This document shows positions 1 to 7,534 of a DNA stretch of 16,747 bases, piece after piece. The position numbers and the translations under genes are program-made. Within the stretch, counting starts at the first letter, position 1, and every line of letters begins with the position of its first letter. This DNA is from JAFGBM01 sp964564915. Lineage in GTDB: Bacteria > Actinomycetota > Actinomycetes > Actinomycetales > Demequinaceae. The notes beneath the pieces are model-generated. The model made no database searches. It was not told where the DNA came from and worked only from the letters and a program-made list of their open reading frames with translations. Where the stretch lies: contig CAZMCU010000038.1 of assembly GCA_964564915.1 (NCBI GenBank), positions 1 through 16,747 on the forward strand, read 5' to 3'.

Positions 1-1
1 G

Positions 2-2152
2 GGGCAACGTCGGAGCGAGGCGAGGTCGGAGAGGTGGTCGGGAACGCTCTCGTTGGTGGTGGATCCCGTCCATCGAGGCGTTCGTGCGATAGGGCGAGGT
101 GCTCGAACCGCAGGTACCGGCGTCGGCCGCGCAGCCATAGTGGTGGGGCAAGCGGGGAAGACCACCATGAGGTGGGTCTCCACGACGTCTCGCCACGCGG
201 GGACGGCGCTCACGAGCCGTGCGAGCGCCTTACTGCGGCATCGTCCCAAGGTGGAGCCGGAGGTCCGCGCGACGGCTAAGCCCGCGGTCGACGTCGAGGC
301 TCGTCCGAAACCCGTTCCCGAGGTTGTCTCGGAGGAGGAACCCTCCGAGGCTCCCGCCCGGAAGGTCGCGTGGCCGCTTCTGTGGTGGCAGCGCTCTCGG
401 GGGGTTCTCGCCCGAGGGTGGAAGGCCACCGTACGTGCCGCTCGCTCGTTTGGTGGATTCGTCGCCCGGAGCATTCCGCGGCGCCTTCCCCAGAAGCCCT
501 CGCGCCGCAGACTCATTCTCGGCGGCGCGGGTCTGGCTCTCGCCGTCGTCGGATACGTCCTCGCACAAGTGGCCATCGCCGGAAGCGTGCCTCCCGGAAC
601 CGTTGTGATGGGCATCAACATCGGTGGAATGGATCGCGGTGAGGCCCAGGCCGTCCTCGAAGGCGCGGCAACCGAGGCTTCCGCGACTGCGGTACAGCTT
701 GTCGCGAACGGCGAAGCGGCGGTGGTGCTTCCGGATCAACTGGGCCTCGATGTCGATGTCAAGGCAACCCTGGATAGCGTTACCGGTTTTTCATGGTCGC
801 CGGTCGCTCTCTGGCACCACGCCTTCGGCGGCATCGGCATCCTGGAACCGGTCCTCACGGTCGACGAGACCACGCTCTCAGCCACCGCGGGTGAGATCGC
901 CAACGAACTCGCGCGTGACGTCAACGATGCACAAGTGACGCTGGACGGCGAGGGCGCCGATGTCCTGCCTGCCCAGGATGGGGTCCTCGTGGTCTCCGAT
1001 GAGGTGCCCAGCGCGATCCTTCGCGCATGGCCACTGAGCGAGTCGATTGTTCTTCCAACGATCGTCACGCCGCCCGCGTGGACAACAGACGAAGCCGAAC
1101 AGTTCGCCGACTTCGTCAATGACACGGTCTTGGGATCTCCGGTAACACTCACGAGTCCCAACGGTTCGGTCACGATTACGCCGGAGGACGTGCTCGCGTG
1201 GGGTTCGATCGTTCGAACCGAGGATGGTTTCGCGCTCCAGATGGATGAGTCCGCTCTCGCGGAAGCGATCGTCGATCGCCTCCCCGGTGTCGAGAACGAT
1301 GCGGTCAATGCGTCCTTCGGGTTCGACGCTCAACATCAACTGGTGATCAACCCGGGCGCACCCGCGCGGCATCTCGTCCTGTCCGCGCTTGGCGATGCCA
1401 CCGTACTTGCCCTGAGCAGCCAGAGCCGCACGGGTGAGATACCGATTCAGGAAACACTGGCATCCGTAACCCCGTACAACCTCGCAAATTCGGACATCAA
1501 AGAACTGGTTTCGAGTTACTCGACATCCTTCACGCCGAGGGAATGGAAGCGGGAACACAACATCACCAACGCCGCCTCCCGTCTAGCGGGGACGATTGTC
1601 CACCCCGGTGAGGTCTTGACGATGTCGACGGCGATTGGGCCCATCGACCGCGCCCACGGATATATCGCCGCGGGAGTGATCGTCGGGGGAGTCCACGTGA
1701 ACGGGATGGGTGGGGGTCTGTGCCAGATGGCGACGACGACCTACAACGCGGCCTATTACGCGGGCCTCGAGATTGTGGAACGGTACCCGCACTCCGAATG
1801 GTTCGAACGCTATCCCGCGGGACGCGACGCGGCTTTGGCGGCTGGTGTCGACATGCGGTTCAGGAACGATACGCCGTACGACATCCTGATCAACGCCTAC
1901 ATCCAGGACGCCGCGCTTCATGTTGATTTCTGGTCAACCCACTACTACGACACCGAAGGGACATCGTCCGGAAAGTACAACGTTCACGGAGGCGGCCGGG
2001 TGGCGGTATCGACGACTCCCTGCACGAATTACTACGGCAAGAGTGGCTTTACGATCACCGCGTACCGCAAGGTCTACCTCGATGGGGTGCTCGTCAAGGA
2101 CGAGGCACGGACGTCGACGTACCGGGCGATAGCGGGAGTGATCTGCACGTAA
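2..2152 (+). CDS. VanW family membrane-anchored cell-envelope protein (5' end possibly outside window)
   Basis: The frame is open to the left edge. The first in-window start is TTG at 53 (then GTG 56 and 59), giving 699 residues. With no clear ribosome site there, the true start may lie upstream. Numbering from TTG 53: residues 1-150 are cytoplasmic, rich in Arg and Pro, with an acidic patch (EVVSEEEPSE) and a Trp/Arg stretch. A single membrane helix at about 154-174 follows an Arg cluster, so the rest is extracytoplasmic. Residues about 210-420 resemble the repeated putative peptidoglycan-binding domain (PG_binding_4/YoaR type). Residues about 480-640 are a VanW domain, with the signature GGGLCQMATTTYNAA around Cys557. 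A short Gly/Thr-rich tail follows. VanW proteins occur in some vancomycin-resistance clusters but most, as here, are housekeeping envelope proteins of unknown biochemistry; nothing indicates resistance. The gene ends 76 bases before fdxA, which has its own promoter-like box. Confidence 0.85.
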   Translation, partial: GQRRSEARSERWSGTLSLVVDPVHRGVRAIGRGARTAGTGVGRAAIVVGQAGKTTMRWVSTTSRHAGTALTSRASALLRHRPKVEPEVRATAKPAVDVEARPKPVPEVVSEEEPSEAPARKVAWPLLWWQRSRGVLARGWKATVRAARSFGGFVARSIPRRLPQKPSRRRLILGGAGLALAVVGYVLAQVAIAGSVPPGTVVMGINIGGMDRGEAQAVLEGAATEASATAVQLVANGEAAVVLPDQLGLDVDVKATLDSVTGFSWSPVALWHHAFGGIGILEPVLTVDETTLSATAGEIANELARDVNDAQVTLDGEGADVLPAQDGVLVVSDEVPSAILRAWPLSESIVLPTIVTPPAWTTDEAEQFADFVNDTVLGSPVTLTSPNGSVTITPEDVLAWGSIVRTEDGFALQMDESALAEAIVDRLPGVENDAVNASFGFDAQHQLVINPGAPARHLVLSALGDATVLALSSQSRTGEIPIQETLASVTPYNLANSDIKELVSSYSTSFTPREWKREHNITNAASRLAGTIVHPGEVLTMSTAIGPIDRAHGYIAAGVIVGGVHVNGMGGGLCQMATTTYNAAYYAGLEIVERYPHSEWFERYPAGRDAALAAGVDMRFRNDTPYDILINAYIQDAALHVDFWSTHYYDTEGTSSGKYNVHGGGRVAVSTTPCTNYYGKSGFTITAYRKVYLDGVLVKDEARTSTYRAIAGVICT

Positions 2153-2175
2153 CCCCAAACGCGCGGTCAGGCGTG

Positions 2176-2192
2176 ATCGACGTCGATAGGAT
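2176..2192 (+). promoter_or_regulatory. Candidate fdxA promoter -10 overlapping a 12-bp palindrome
   Basis: A perfect 12-base palindrome, ATCGACGTCGAT (2176-2187), shares its last T with a TAGGAT -10-like box (2187-2192). Transcription would start near 2199, giving a leader of about 30 bases before the fdxA GTG. No convincing -35 hexamer is visible, which is common in high-GC actinobacteria. The palindrome sits where a repressor would block the -10, but GC-rich DNA makes such palindromes fairly easily, so the operator reading is tentative. Confidence 0.35.
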
Positions 2193-2228
2193 GAACTCGC
2201 AGACTCCAGAATCCGGGGAGGTGGAACG

Positions 2229-2552
2229 GTGACCTACGTCATTACACAGCCGTGCGTCGACGTGAAAGACAAGACGTGCATCGACGAGTGTCCGGTCGAT
2301 TGCATCTACGAGGGCGAACGCATGCTGTACATCAACCCGGACGAGTGCGTCGACTGTGGAGCGTGCGAGCCCGTATGTCCCGTCGAGGCGATCTACTACG
2401 AGGACGACCTACCCGACAAGTGGGCGGGATATCTCGCGGCAAACGCCGAGTTCTTCTCGGAGATTGGCTCCCCTGGAGGTGCCGCGAAGATGGGCCTCAT
2501 TCACCACGACCACGACCTGATCAAGGCCCTTCCCCCACAGACCGCGGGTTAG
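2229..2552 (+). CDS. fdxA: 7Fe ferredoxin (3Fe-4S/4Fe-4S), FdxA type
   Basis: This 107-residue cytoplasmic electron carrier has the full cysteine pattern of the seven-iron family. C9, C17 and C50 are the expected ligands of the 3Fe-4S cluster. C21, C40, C43 and C46 are the expected ligands of the 4Fe-4S cluster. C25 is an extra Cys usual in actinobacterial FdxA (ECPVDCIYEG). The length and the C-terminal tail after about residue 60 match the mycobacterial/Azotobacter FdI type rather than short clostridial ferredoxins. The GTG start is fixed by a strong ribosome site, GGGGAGGTGG at 2215-2224. dapC follows after 24 bases, so the two are probably co-transcribed; this fdxA-dapC pairing is widespread in actinobacteria although no redox step is known in DapC. 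The redox partner cannot be told from the sequence. Confidence 0.95.
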   Translation: MTYVITQPCVDVKDKTCIDECPVDCIYEGERMLYINPDECVDCGACEPVCPVEAIYYEDDLPDKWAGYLAANAEFFSEIGSPGGAAKMGLIHHDHDLIKALPPQTAG

Positions 2553-2576
2553 GCCAGTGTCTCCCGGCAGGCGGGT

Positions 2577-3698
2577 GTGAGCCTTCGGCCCGAGCATCTT
2601 CCCAACTTTCCTTGGGACGCGCTTGCCCCGTTCCACGATCGTGCGGCGACCCATCCCGACGGTCCCGTCATCCTCGCCGCCGGCACTCCTGTCGATCCAA
2701 CGCCCGACTTCATCCGCGAGGCTCTCTCGTCGGCCGCAGACTCTCCCGGCTATCCCGCAACGTCAGGTTCGCTCGAACTGCGCGAAGCGATCGTGAGGTG
2801 GTTTGCTCGTCGCAGAGGAGTGACGGGACTCACGGTGGAGGCGGTGCTGCCCACCATTGGATCGAAAGAGTTCGTGGCTTGGTTACCGGCCCTTCTCGGG
2901 ATTGGAGAGGGGGACGCCGTCGTCATTCCCCGCCTCGCCTATCCAACCTACGAGGTGGGCGTGACCCTCGCGGGGGCAACGGCGCTGGCAACCGACGACG
3001 TCGAGTCGTGGTCTCGACGGGGAGACGTCAAGCTTGTCTGGGTGAACTCTCCGTCGAACCCTACGGGGGCGATCCTCGGTCGGGCCGAACTCGCTCAGAT
3101 CGTGTCGGCGGCGAGGGGGATCGGTGCAATCGTCGCGTCCGACGAGTGCTATGCGGAGTTCCCGTGGATCGAACCGTGGTTGACCGGGGGTGTTCCGTCC
3201 ATCCTCGACCCCGCGGTGGGAGAGGGCTCGCATGAGGGTCTCCTAGCGGCTTCGTCGCTCTCCAAGCGGTCGAATTGTGCGGGCTACCGGGCAGCGTTCG
3301 TCGCGGGCGATGTCGGTCTCGTTTCTCGCATGCTTGAGGTTCGACGCCACGTGGGAATGATGATGCCCGGTCCGGTGCAAACCGCGGCGGTTGTCGCCCT
3401 GGGGGATGATACGCACCTGGAAAGCCAGCGAGCGGTGTACGGGAGGAGACGGGCTGTCTTGGCGTCAGCCCTCGAGGCTGCTGGATGCACGATCGAACAC
3501 TCTGAGGCGGGGCTCTACCTATGGGCGACGAGGGGAGAGGGCTGCTGGGAGACCGTCGCTTGGCTTGCGGAGAAGGGCATCGTCGTGGCCCCAGGAGACT
3601 TCTACGGGGCGGCGGGGGAGCAGTATATTCGGGTAGCCCTCACGGCGACGGACGAGCGCATAGAGTCCGCGGCGAACCGCCTTTCCGGTCGCCGGTAG
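2577..3698 (+). CDS. dapC: Succinyldiaminopimelate transaminase (DapC)
   Basis: This 373-residue PLP-dependent fold-type I aminotransferase would convert N-succinyl-2-amino-6-ketopimelate and glutamate to N-succinyl-LL-2,6-diaminopimelate, using the product of DapD and supplying DapE. The N-terminal LPNFPWDALAPF, the GTPVDPTPDFI stretch and PTIGSKEFVAWLP are characteristic of actinobacterial DapC. SPSNPTGAILG is the class I substrate/cofactor loop, SDECYAEF holds the Asp and Tyr that contact PLP, and SLSKRSNCAGYR holds the Schiff-base lysine, K230. The GTG start at 2577 is chosen because it lies just before the conserved N-terminus, 24 bases after fdxA. Its ribosome site (GGCAGG) is weak, which suggests coupling to fdxA. 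The TAG stop at 3696-3698 also forms the first half of a TAGACT box before gltA. A related aminotransferase such as ArgD can serve the same step elsewhere, but the match here is to the dedicated family. Confidence 0.93.
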   Translation: MSLRPEHLPNFPWDALAPFHDRAATHPDGPVILAAGTPVDPTPDFIREALSSAADSPGYPATSGSLELREAIVRWFARRRGVTGLTVEAVLPTIGSKEFVAWLPALLGIGEGDAVVIPRLAYPTYEVGVTLAGATALATDDVESWSRRGDVKLVWVNSPSNPTGAILGRAELAQIVSAARGIGAIVASDECYAEFPWIEPWLTGGVPSILDPAVGEGSHEGLLAASSLSKRSNCAGYRAAFVAGDVGLVSRMLEVRRHVGMMMPGPVQTAAVVALGDDTHLESQRAVYGRRRAVLASALEAAGCTIEHSEAGLYLWATRGEGCWETVAWLAEKGIVVAPGDFYGAAGEQYIRVALTATDERIESAANRLSGRR

Positions 3699-3731
3699 AC
3701 TTTCGGGCAGCAAGCCCCCGATCCAAGGAGG
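3696..3731 (+). promoter_or_regulatory. gltA promoter -10 box (overlapping dapC stop) and ribosome binding site
   Basis: TAGACT at 3696-3701 fits the actinobacterial TANNNT -10 consensus. Its first three bases are the dapC stop codon. A start of transcription near 3708 leaves a leader of about 28 bases containing AAGGAGG (3725-3731), four bases before the gltA ATG. No clear -35 is visible. Confidence 0.5.
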
Positions 3732-3735
3732 ACGC

Positions 3736-5031
3736 ATGGTAGACGCAGTTGACGCTCGATTGACGGTGGGCGGTCGGTCCGTCGTTCTTCCGGTTGAGCG
3801 GGCCTCCCTGGGGAACAGCGGGCTGTCGGTCGCCACGATTCTGCGCGATACGGGCTTCTCGACCGTCGATCCAGGGTTCGCCAATACGGCTTCGTGTCAC
3901 TCCACCATCACCTACATCGACGGGGACGAGGGGATCCTCCTCTACCGCGGTTACCCGGTTGGCGAACTCGCTTCGCAGTCGACTTTCCTCGAGGTGGCGC
4001 ACCTTCTCATTCACGGTGAATTGCCCACCCCCGACCTGCTCAACGCGTTGCAGAACAGAGTCGCGCGGCACATGCATGTTCACGAAGGCATTAAGTCGTT
4101 CCTCAACGCGTTTCCCCGCGACGCCCATCCGATGGCGGTCCTTTCCGGTGCGGTTTCCGCGTTGAGCGCCTTCTACCCCGATAGCGTCGGGCGCGATGAG
4201 TACGAGATTGAGTTGGCCACGGTCTTGCTTCTTGCGAAGACGGCAACGGTTATCGCGTACCTCCAACGACGAGCCTCCGGTGGCGATCTGATCGAACCGA
4301 CGAAGGAGGGATCGGACTACGTCGAGGAGTTCCTTCGGCTCACGTTCGCCCCGTCGAGCGGCACCTACGAGGTCGATCCCGTGGTACGCAAGGCGATGGA
4401 CCTCTTGCTGATCCTCCACGCCGACCACGAGCAGAACTGCTCAACGTCGACCGTCCGCGTCGTCGGCTCGAGTCACGCAAGTATCTACGCGTCGATCTCC
4501 GCCGGCGTCGGCGCATTGTCCGGGCCTCTCCACGGTGGGGCGAACGAGGCGGCGCTACGAATGTTCGATGACATTCGCGAATCGGGCGACACGGTCGAGG
4601 AATTCGTCGAGAAGGTGAAGAGCAGGTCCGAAGGGGCTCGCCTCATGGGGTTCGGCCACCGGGTGTACAAGAACTTCGACCCCCGATGCACGGAGGTCAA
4701 GAAGGCGACGGATCAGGTATTCACCGCCCTGGGAATCTCCAGCGAACTGTTCGACATGGCGAAACGGTTGGAGGAGATCGCGCTGAACGACGAGTACTTC
4801 ATCGAGCGCAAGTTGTACCCGAACGTCGACTTCTACACCGGGTTGATCTACAAGGCTCTCGGGTTCCCCACCGCGATGTTCACCCCCCTCTTCGTTCTGG
4901 GGCGCATGCCCGGATGGATCGCGCACTGGAGGGAAATGGTGAAGGACCCCGCGACCAAGATCGGCCGCCCGCGTCAGGTGTACGTCGGGCCGACCGAGCG
5001 TCACTATGTTCCTATGGGACAACGGGGATAG
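3736..5031 (+). CDS. gltA: Citrate synthase (type II, hexameric GltA)
   Basis: This 431-residue enzyme condenses acetyl-CoA with oxaloacetate to give citrate, the entry step of the TCA cycle, in the cytoplasm. The length and an N-terminal beta domain (STITYIDGDEGILLYRGYPV) indicate the larger, NADH-sensitive type II form rather than the short archaeal/Gram-positive type. Catalytic residues are all present: H266 in GPLHGGANEAAL, H308 in MGFGHRVYKNFDPR and D365 in YPNVDFYTG, aligning with H264, H305 and D362 of the E. coli enzyme. Arg residues in GHRVYKNFDPR and near GRPRQVYVG would bind substrate carboxylates. ATG 3736 follows an ideal AAGGAGG. The gene appears to be transcribed from its own -10 box at the dapC stop. 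169 bases of non-coding DNA follow it. Confidence 0.97.
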   Translation: MVDAVDARLTVGGRSVVLPVERASLGNSGLSVATILRDTGFSTVDPGFANTASCHSTITYIDGDEGILLYRGYPVGELASQSTFLEVAHLLIHGELPTPDLLNALQNRVARHMHVHEGIKSFLNAFPRDAHPMAVLSGAVSALSAFYPDSVGRDEYEIELATVLLLAKTATVIAYLQRRASGGDLIEPTKEGSDYVEEFLRLTFAPSSGTYEVDPVVRKAMDLLLILHADHEQNCSTSTVRVVGSSHASIYASISAGVGALSGPLHGGANEAALRMFDDIRESGDTVEEFVEKVKSRSEGARLMGFGHRVYKNFDPRCTEVKKATDQVFTALGISSELFDMAKRLEEIALNDEYFIERKLYPNVDFYTGLIYKALGFPTAMFTPLFVLGRMPGWIAHWREMVKDPATKIGRPRQVYVGPTERHYVPMGQRG

Positions 5032-5200
5032 TCTCCGACCGTCCATTTGCTTTTCGGCTTCACGACGCTTGTCGCCCGGTCCCAACGGTCGTTACCCCTG
5101 GTGAGAGGCACATTCCTCAATGTGAGACATCTCTCAGGTCTTTCCCTCGCGGCCACGACGCCGTGCCCCTACTCTGAGCGAGGGAAAGTAGGGGAGCGAC
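5032..5200. other. Non-coding gap after gltA with several inverted repeats
   Basis: This is the longest gene-free stretch in the window (169 bases). It contains a small hairpin with a six-base stem, CACATT (5109-5114) and AATGTG (5119-5124), around a four-base loop. That hairpin is loosely enclosed by TGAGAG (5102-5107) and CTCTCA (5131-5136). No T-tract follows, so I do not call a classical terminator for gltA, though weak termination is possible. The right-hand part holds the promoter-like region of the next gene, described separately. No convincing small gene is seen in either strand. Confidence 0.5.
5140..5196 (+). promoter_or_regulatory. Promoter region with two overlapping inverted repeats before the 174-residue gene
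   Basis: A perfect 11-base inverted repeat, CTTTCCCTCGC (5140-5150) and GCGAGGGAAAG (5178-5188), brackets a TACTCT -10-like box at 5170-5175. Its left arm lies about where a -35 would be and its right arm covers the expected transcription start. A second inverted repeat, CCCCTAC (5166-5172) and GTAGGGG (5188-5194), overlaps the first and includes the ribosome site GGGGAG (5191-5196). The layout suits a dimeric regulator binding the promoter. If transcription starts further upstream, it could instead form two mutually exclusive RNA hairpins, one hiding the ribosome site. Both readings are inference. Confidence 0.45.
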
Positions 5201-5725
5201 ATGAGAGCTGACTTTCGGCGCGAGCATCAAATCGCGTGGGCGCACGCGGAAGCCGCACGGTTGCGCGAATCCTTTGGCGAGGCCATCACCGTGATTACTC
5301 ACATCATTGAGAACGCCTTCACCCGGGGAGACCGGATCATCACCATCGAGGATCCCGAAGGACGGGGCATCCCGGCTGCGATCTGCGTGACGGAGCACTC
5401 GGATGAGGGGAGCGTGTGGAAAGCCGAACTCTTCCCCGTCGCGGGTGAAGACAAGGATCCCGTTCCGCCGACGAAGAGCATTCAGCACATCACGCTTCAG
5501 ATGCGCTACAACATGTGCGTTCACGCGACCCACGATTCCGTCCTCGGCAAGGCGAGCGGAGACTCCGGTCTGCCCGACTTCCGCGACGGAGTGGCGCGGC
5601 TCCTCAACGGGGAGGTCGTGGTGCACCGCAAGCGCTCCGTCGGCTGGGGCGAGAAGGTACCGGCCTACGCTCGCATTGGTATGGGATCGCTGGGGCACGC
5701 GGCTGTCGGTGGAGTTAGCGACTAG
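5201..5725 (+). CDS. Hypothetical protein, 174 residues, family not recognised
   Basis: I do not recognise this family. ATG 5201 is preceded by GGGGAG four bases upstream and by a promoter-like region with inverted repeats, which argues for a real gene. The product has no signal peptide or membrane helix and is probably cytoplasmic. An N-terminal amphipathic helical part (about 1-42, with HQIAWAHAEAARLRESFGEA) leads into an alternating beta-like region (GDRIITIEDPEGRGIPAAICVTEH, about 43-67). A middle segment has QHITLQMRYNMCVHATHDSVLG (about 94-116), and a basic C-terminal part (about 125-174) has LLNGEVVVHRKRSVGWGEKV. The two Cys residues (in AICVTE and YNMCVHA) form no motif. It is flanked by gltA upstream and converges on the lysozyme-like gene, overlapping its 3' end by 11 bases. 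No function is proposed. Confidence 0.7.
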   Translation: MRADFRREHQIAWAHAEAARLRESFGEAITVITHIIENAFTRGDRIITIEDPEGRGIPAAICVTEHSDEGSVWKAELFPVAGEDKDPVPPTKSIQHITLQMRYNMCVHATHDSVLGKASGDSGLPDFRDGVARLLNGEVVVHRKRSVGWGEKVPAYARIGMGSLGHAAVGGVSD

Positions 5726-6587
5726 CGAAGACGACGACTATCCCGTCAGCGACCTCGGCCGCTCCTGGAGATGTCTCTTCCCACGACGCGCGCTCCCGAG
5801 ACCACAGAACGTCCTGCCCACCGACGCTCTCCACGGCGTAACCACTCGCGACCGCGATACTCCAGGACGCCACGGCCATCTCGTGCCTCTCATCCAGACC
5901 TCGGATAACGACGGTGGCGTGCCCGGGCCCCTCCCCGACCACCTCCACCGAGTAGAGGTCCCCGAAGTCCTCGGCAAGTCGATCGAGCATCGGTAAACCC
6001 GATTGAGGGGTCGGCTCCGACAGTGAGCACGAGATGGCGTCGACTCCCGCGCCACCCTCAAGGGCGGTCGCCCACAGCACGGCTTGGCGTTCGTGGTCCG
6101 CATACGCATTCGGATAGGCGGATCGTTGGACGGCCTGGGCGGCATCGGTGACGCTCATCGTCTCCCATCCCTCGACGCGCAGCAACGCGTCGTAGAAGGA
6201 GTTCGCGGCGAAGTGCGGGTCGAGGACCTGTTCCGCCGTACCCCAGCCCTGCGAAGGACGCTGCTGAAAGAGTCCAAGCGAGTCGCGGTCGCCCATATTG
6301 AGGTTCCTCAGGTCGGACTCTTGAAGGGCTGCCGCGAGCGCGATCGTCGCGGCCTTGATCGAAAGATCCCTCCTGACAGCTGTCGCCACGATGATGGCGG
6401 CGTTGTTTGTCTGCTCGGCGGTCAGGGTGCTCGACTGACCGTCAATCGTGACGATGCAACTCTGGGACGAGAACAACCGGTCTCCATATCGGTGGATGAG
6501 ATCCGGGCCCCAGAGAATCGCGCTTGCCACAAACACCAACACGAGGACGATTCCGATGACGCGCCCGCGTCGACGGTGGGGTCTCAT
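5715..6587 (-). CDS. Membrane-anchored lysozyme-fold (lytic transglycosylase-like) protein
   Basis: This 290-residue protein starts with a basic stretch (MRPHRRRGR) and a hydrophobic segment at about 9-27, an uncleaved anchor or signal peptide. The rest is extracytoplasmic. Residues about 60-135 carry AAALQESDLRNLNMGDRDSLGLFQQRPSQGWGT. The E90 position and the GLFQQR turn resemble the catalytic Glu region of goose-type/SLT lysozyme-like domains, which cut peptidoglycan glycan strands. AVQRSAYPNAYADHERQA (about 152-169) is typical of actinobacterial members. The only two cysteines, C44 and C187, flank this domain and could form a disulfide. The C-terminal 100 residues are an unrecognised beta-rich region. 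The start overlaps the dapD stop as ATGA, so it is translated with dapD. Activity is inferred from motif resemblance; a non-catalytic binding role is possible. Confidence 0.75.
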   Translation of the reverse strand: MRPHRRRGRVIGIVLVLVFVASAILWGPDLIHRYGDRLFSSQSCIVTIDGQSSTLTAEQTNNAAIIVATAVRRDLSIKAATIALAAALQESDLRNLNMGDRDSLGLFQQRPSQGWGTAEQVLDPHFAANSFYDALLRVEGWETMSVTDAAQAVQRSAYPNAYADHERQAVLWATALEGGAGVDAISCSLSEPTPQSGLPMLDRLAEDFGDLYSVEVVGEGPGHATVVIRGLDERHEMAVASWSIAVASGYAVESVGGQDVLWSRERASWEETSPGAAEVADGIVVVFASR

Positions 6588-7534
6588 CGGTTGTCGTGCA
6601 AGGCCGTGTTGAGGTTGATGCCGTCTCCCTCGCGGGGCATCGCTTCGATGGCACCGGTGACGGACGATCGGCGGAACAGCAGCCCGTTGGCGCCCGAGAG
6701 TTCGCGCGCCTTGACGACGCGAGAATCTCCCTGGCCTCCCGGCCGGTCATACAGGATGACCTTGGAACCCGCGGTCAGGTAGAGCCCCGCCTCGAGCACG
6801 CAGTCATCTCCCAGGGCGATGCCCAATCCGGAGTTTGCCCCCAAGAGGGATCGCTCGCCTATGGAGATAACCTCGCGTCCCCCACCGGAGAGTGTTCCCA
6901 TGATCGAGGCTCCGCCCCCAACGTCGGAGCCATGGCCCACCACCACGCCCTGAGAGATGCGACCTTCGACCATGCACACCCCGAGCGTGCCGGCATTGAA
7001 GTTCACAAATCCCTCGTGCATGACCGTCGTCCCGGAAGCGAGATGCGCACCAAGACGGACGCGGTCAGCGTCGGCGATCCGGACGTCGGACGGCACGACG
7101 TAATCGACCATGCGCGGGAACTTGTCGATCCCGAGAATGAGGAGATGGAGGTTGACCTTGCGAAGCCTTTCCCGGGTTTCGTCGATCGACGTGAGGGAGA
7201 TGGGTCCCACCGACGTCCAAGCGACGTTGGGGAGGATGGCGTAGATCCCGTCGAGGTTGATGTCGTTGGGGCGGACCAGTCGATGGCTGAGAAGGTGCAG
7301 CCGAAGGTAGGCATCCGGAACCGTTGTCGGGGGCACGTCGCAATCGATAACCGTGCTGACCGCCTGGAGATCGACGTCCCTCAAGTCGTCATGTCGTTCG
7401 GCATCGAGGAGAACGTCGGGGAGGTCGCCCTTTCCTGAGGTGTCGCCGAGGGAGGGCGAGGGGTACCACGTGTCGAGGACGGTGCCATCTGTGGCAACGG
7501 TCGCCAATCCGTGGCCGTGGGCGTTGCGCGTCAT
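6584..7534 (-). CDS. dapD: Tetrahydrodipicolinate N-succinyltransferase (actinobacterial DapD)
   Basis: DapD transfers succinyl from succinyl-CoA to tetrahydrodipicolinate, the step before DapC in lysine/DAP synthesis. The 316-residue product has an N-terminal alpha/beta domain, a middle part with VDYVVPSDVRIADADRVRLGAHLASGTT, and a left-handed beta-helix of hexapeptide repeats at about 150-262. The MVEGRIS motif, with E190, matches the conserved acidic residue of the mycobacterial enzyme. The length and N-terminus identify the actinobacterial family, distinct from E. coli DapD. ATG 7534 (third residue of the longest frame, which would start at 7540) is chosen because TAGGCT at 7546-7541 leaves exactly six bases to it, matching the leaderless pattern elsewhere in the window; ATG 7540 would abut the box itself. 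The lysozyme-like gene follows with an ATGA overlap. Confidence 0.93.
   Translation of the reverse strand: MTRNAHGHGLATVATDGTVLDTWYPSPSLGDTSGKGDLPDVLLDAERHDDLRDVDLQAVSTVIDCDVPPTTVPDAYLRLHLLSHRLVRPNDINLDGIYAILPNVAWTSVGPISLTSIDETRERLRKVNLHLLILGIDKFPRMVDYVVPSDVRIADADRVRLGAHLASGTTVMHEGFVNFNAGTLGVCMVEGRISQGVVVGHGSDVGGGASIMGTLSGGGREVISIGERSLLGANSGLGIALGDDCVLEAGLYLTAGSKVILYDRPGGQGDSRVVKARELSGANGLLFRRSSVTGAIEAMPREGDGINLNTALHDNR

Noticed and set aside
2..2152. Vancomycin-resistance role for the VanW protein
   Set aside because: No vanHAX-type ligase, dehydrogenase, dipeptidase or two-component system lies nearby, and VanW domains are common in non-resistant bacteria.
2252..3235. Plus-strand open frame of 327 codons overlapping fdxA and dapC
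   Set aside because: It is an out-of-frame reading through two firmly identified genes and is extremely Arg-rich.
3640..4428. Minus-strand open frame of 262 codons opposite gltA
   Set aside because: It is fully antisense to a certain gene with clear catalytic residues and has no domain or start signal.
5109..5124. Hairpin after gltA as an intrinsic terminator
   Set aside because: The stem is only six pairs, AT-rich, and no T-tract follows it.
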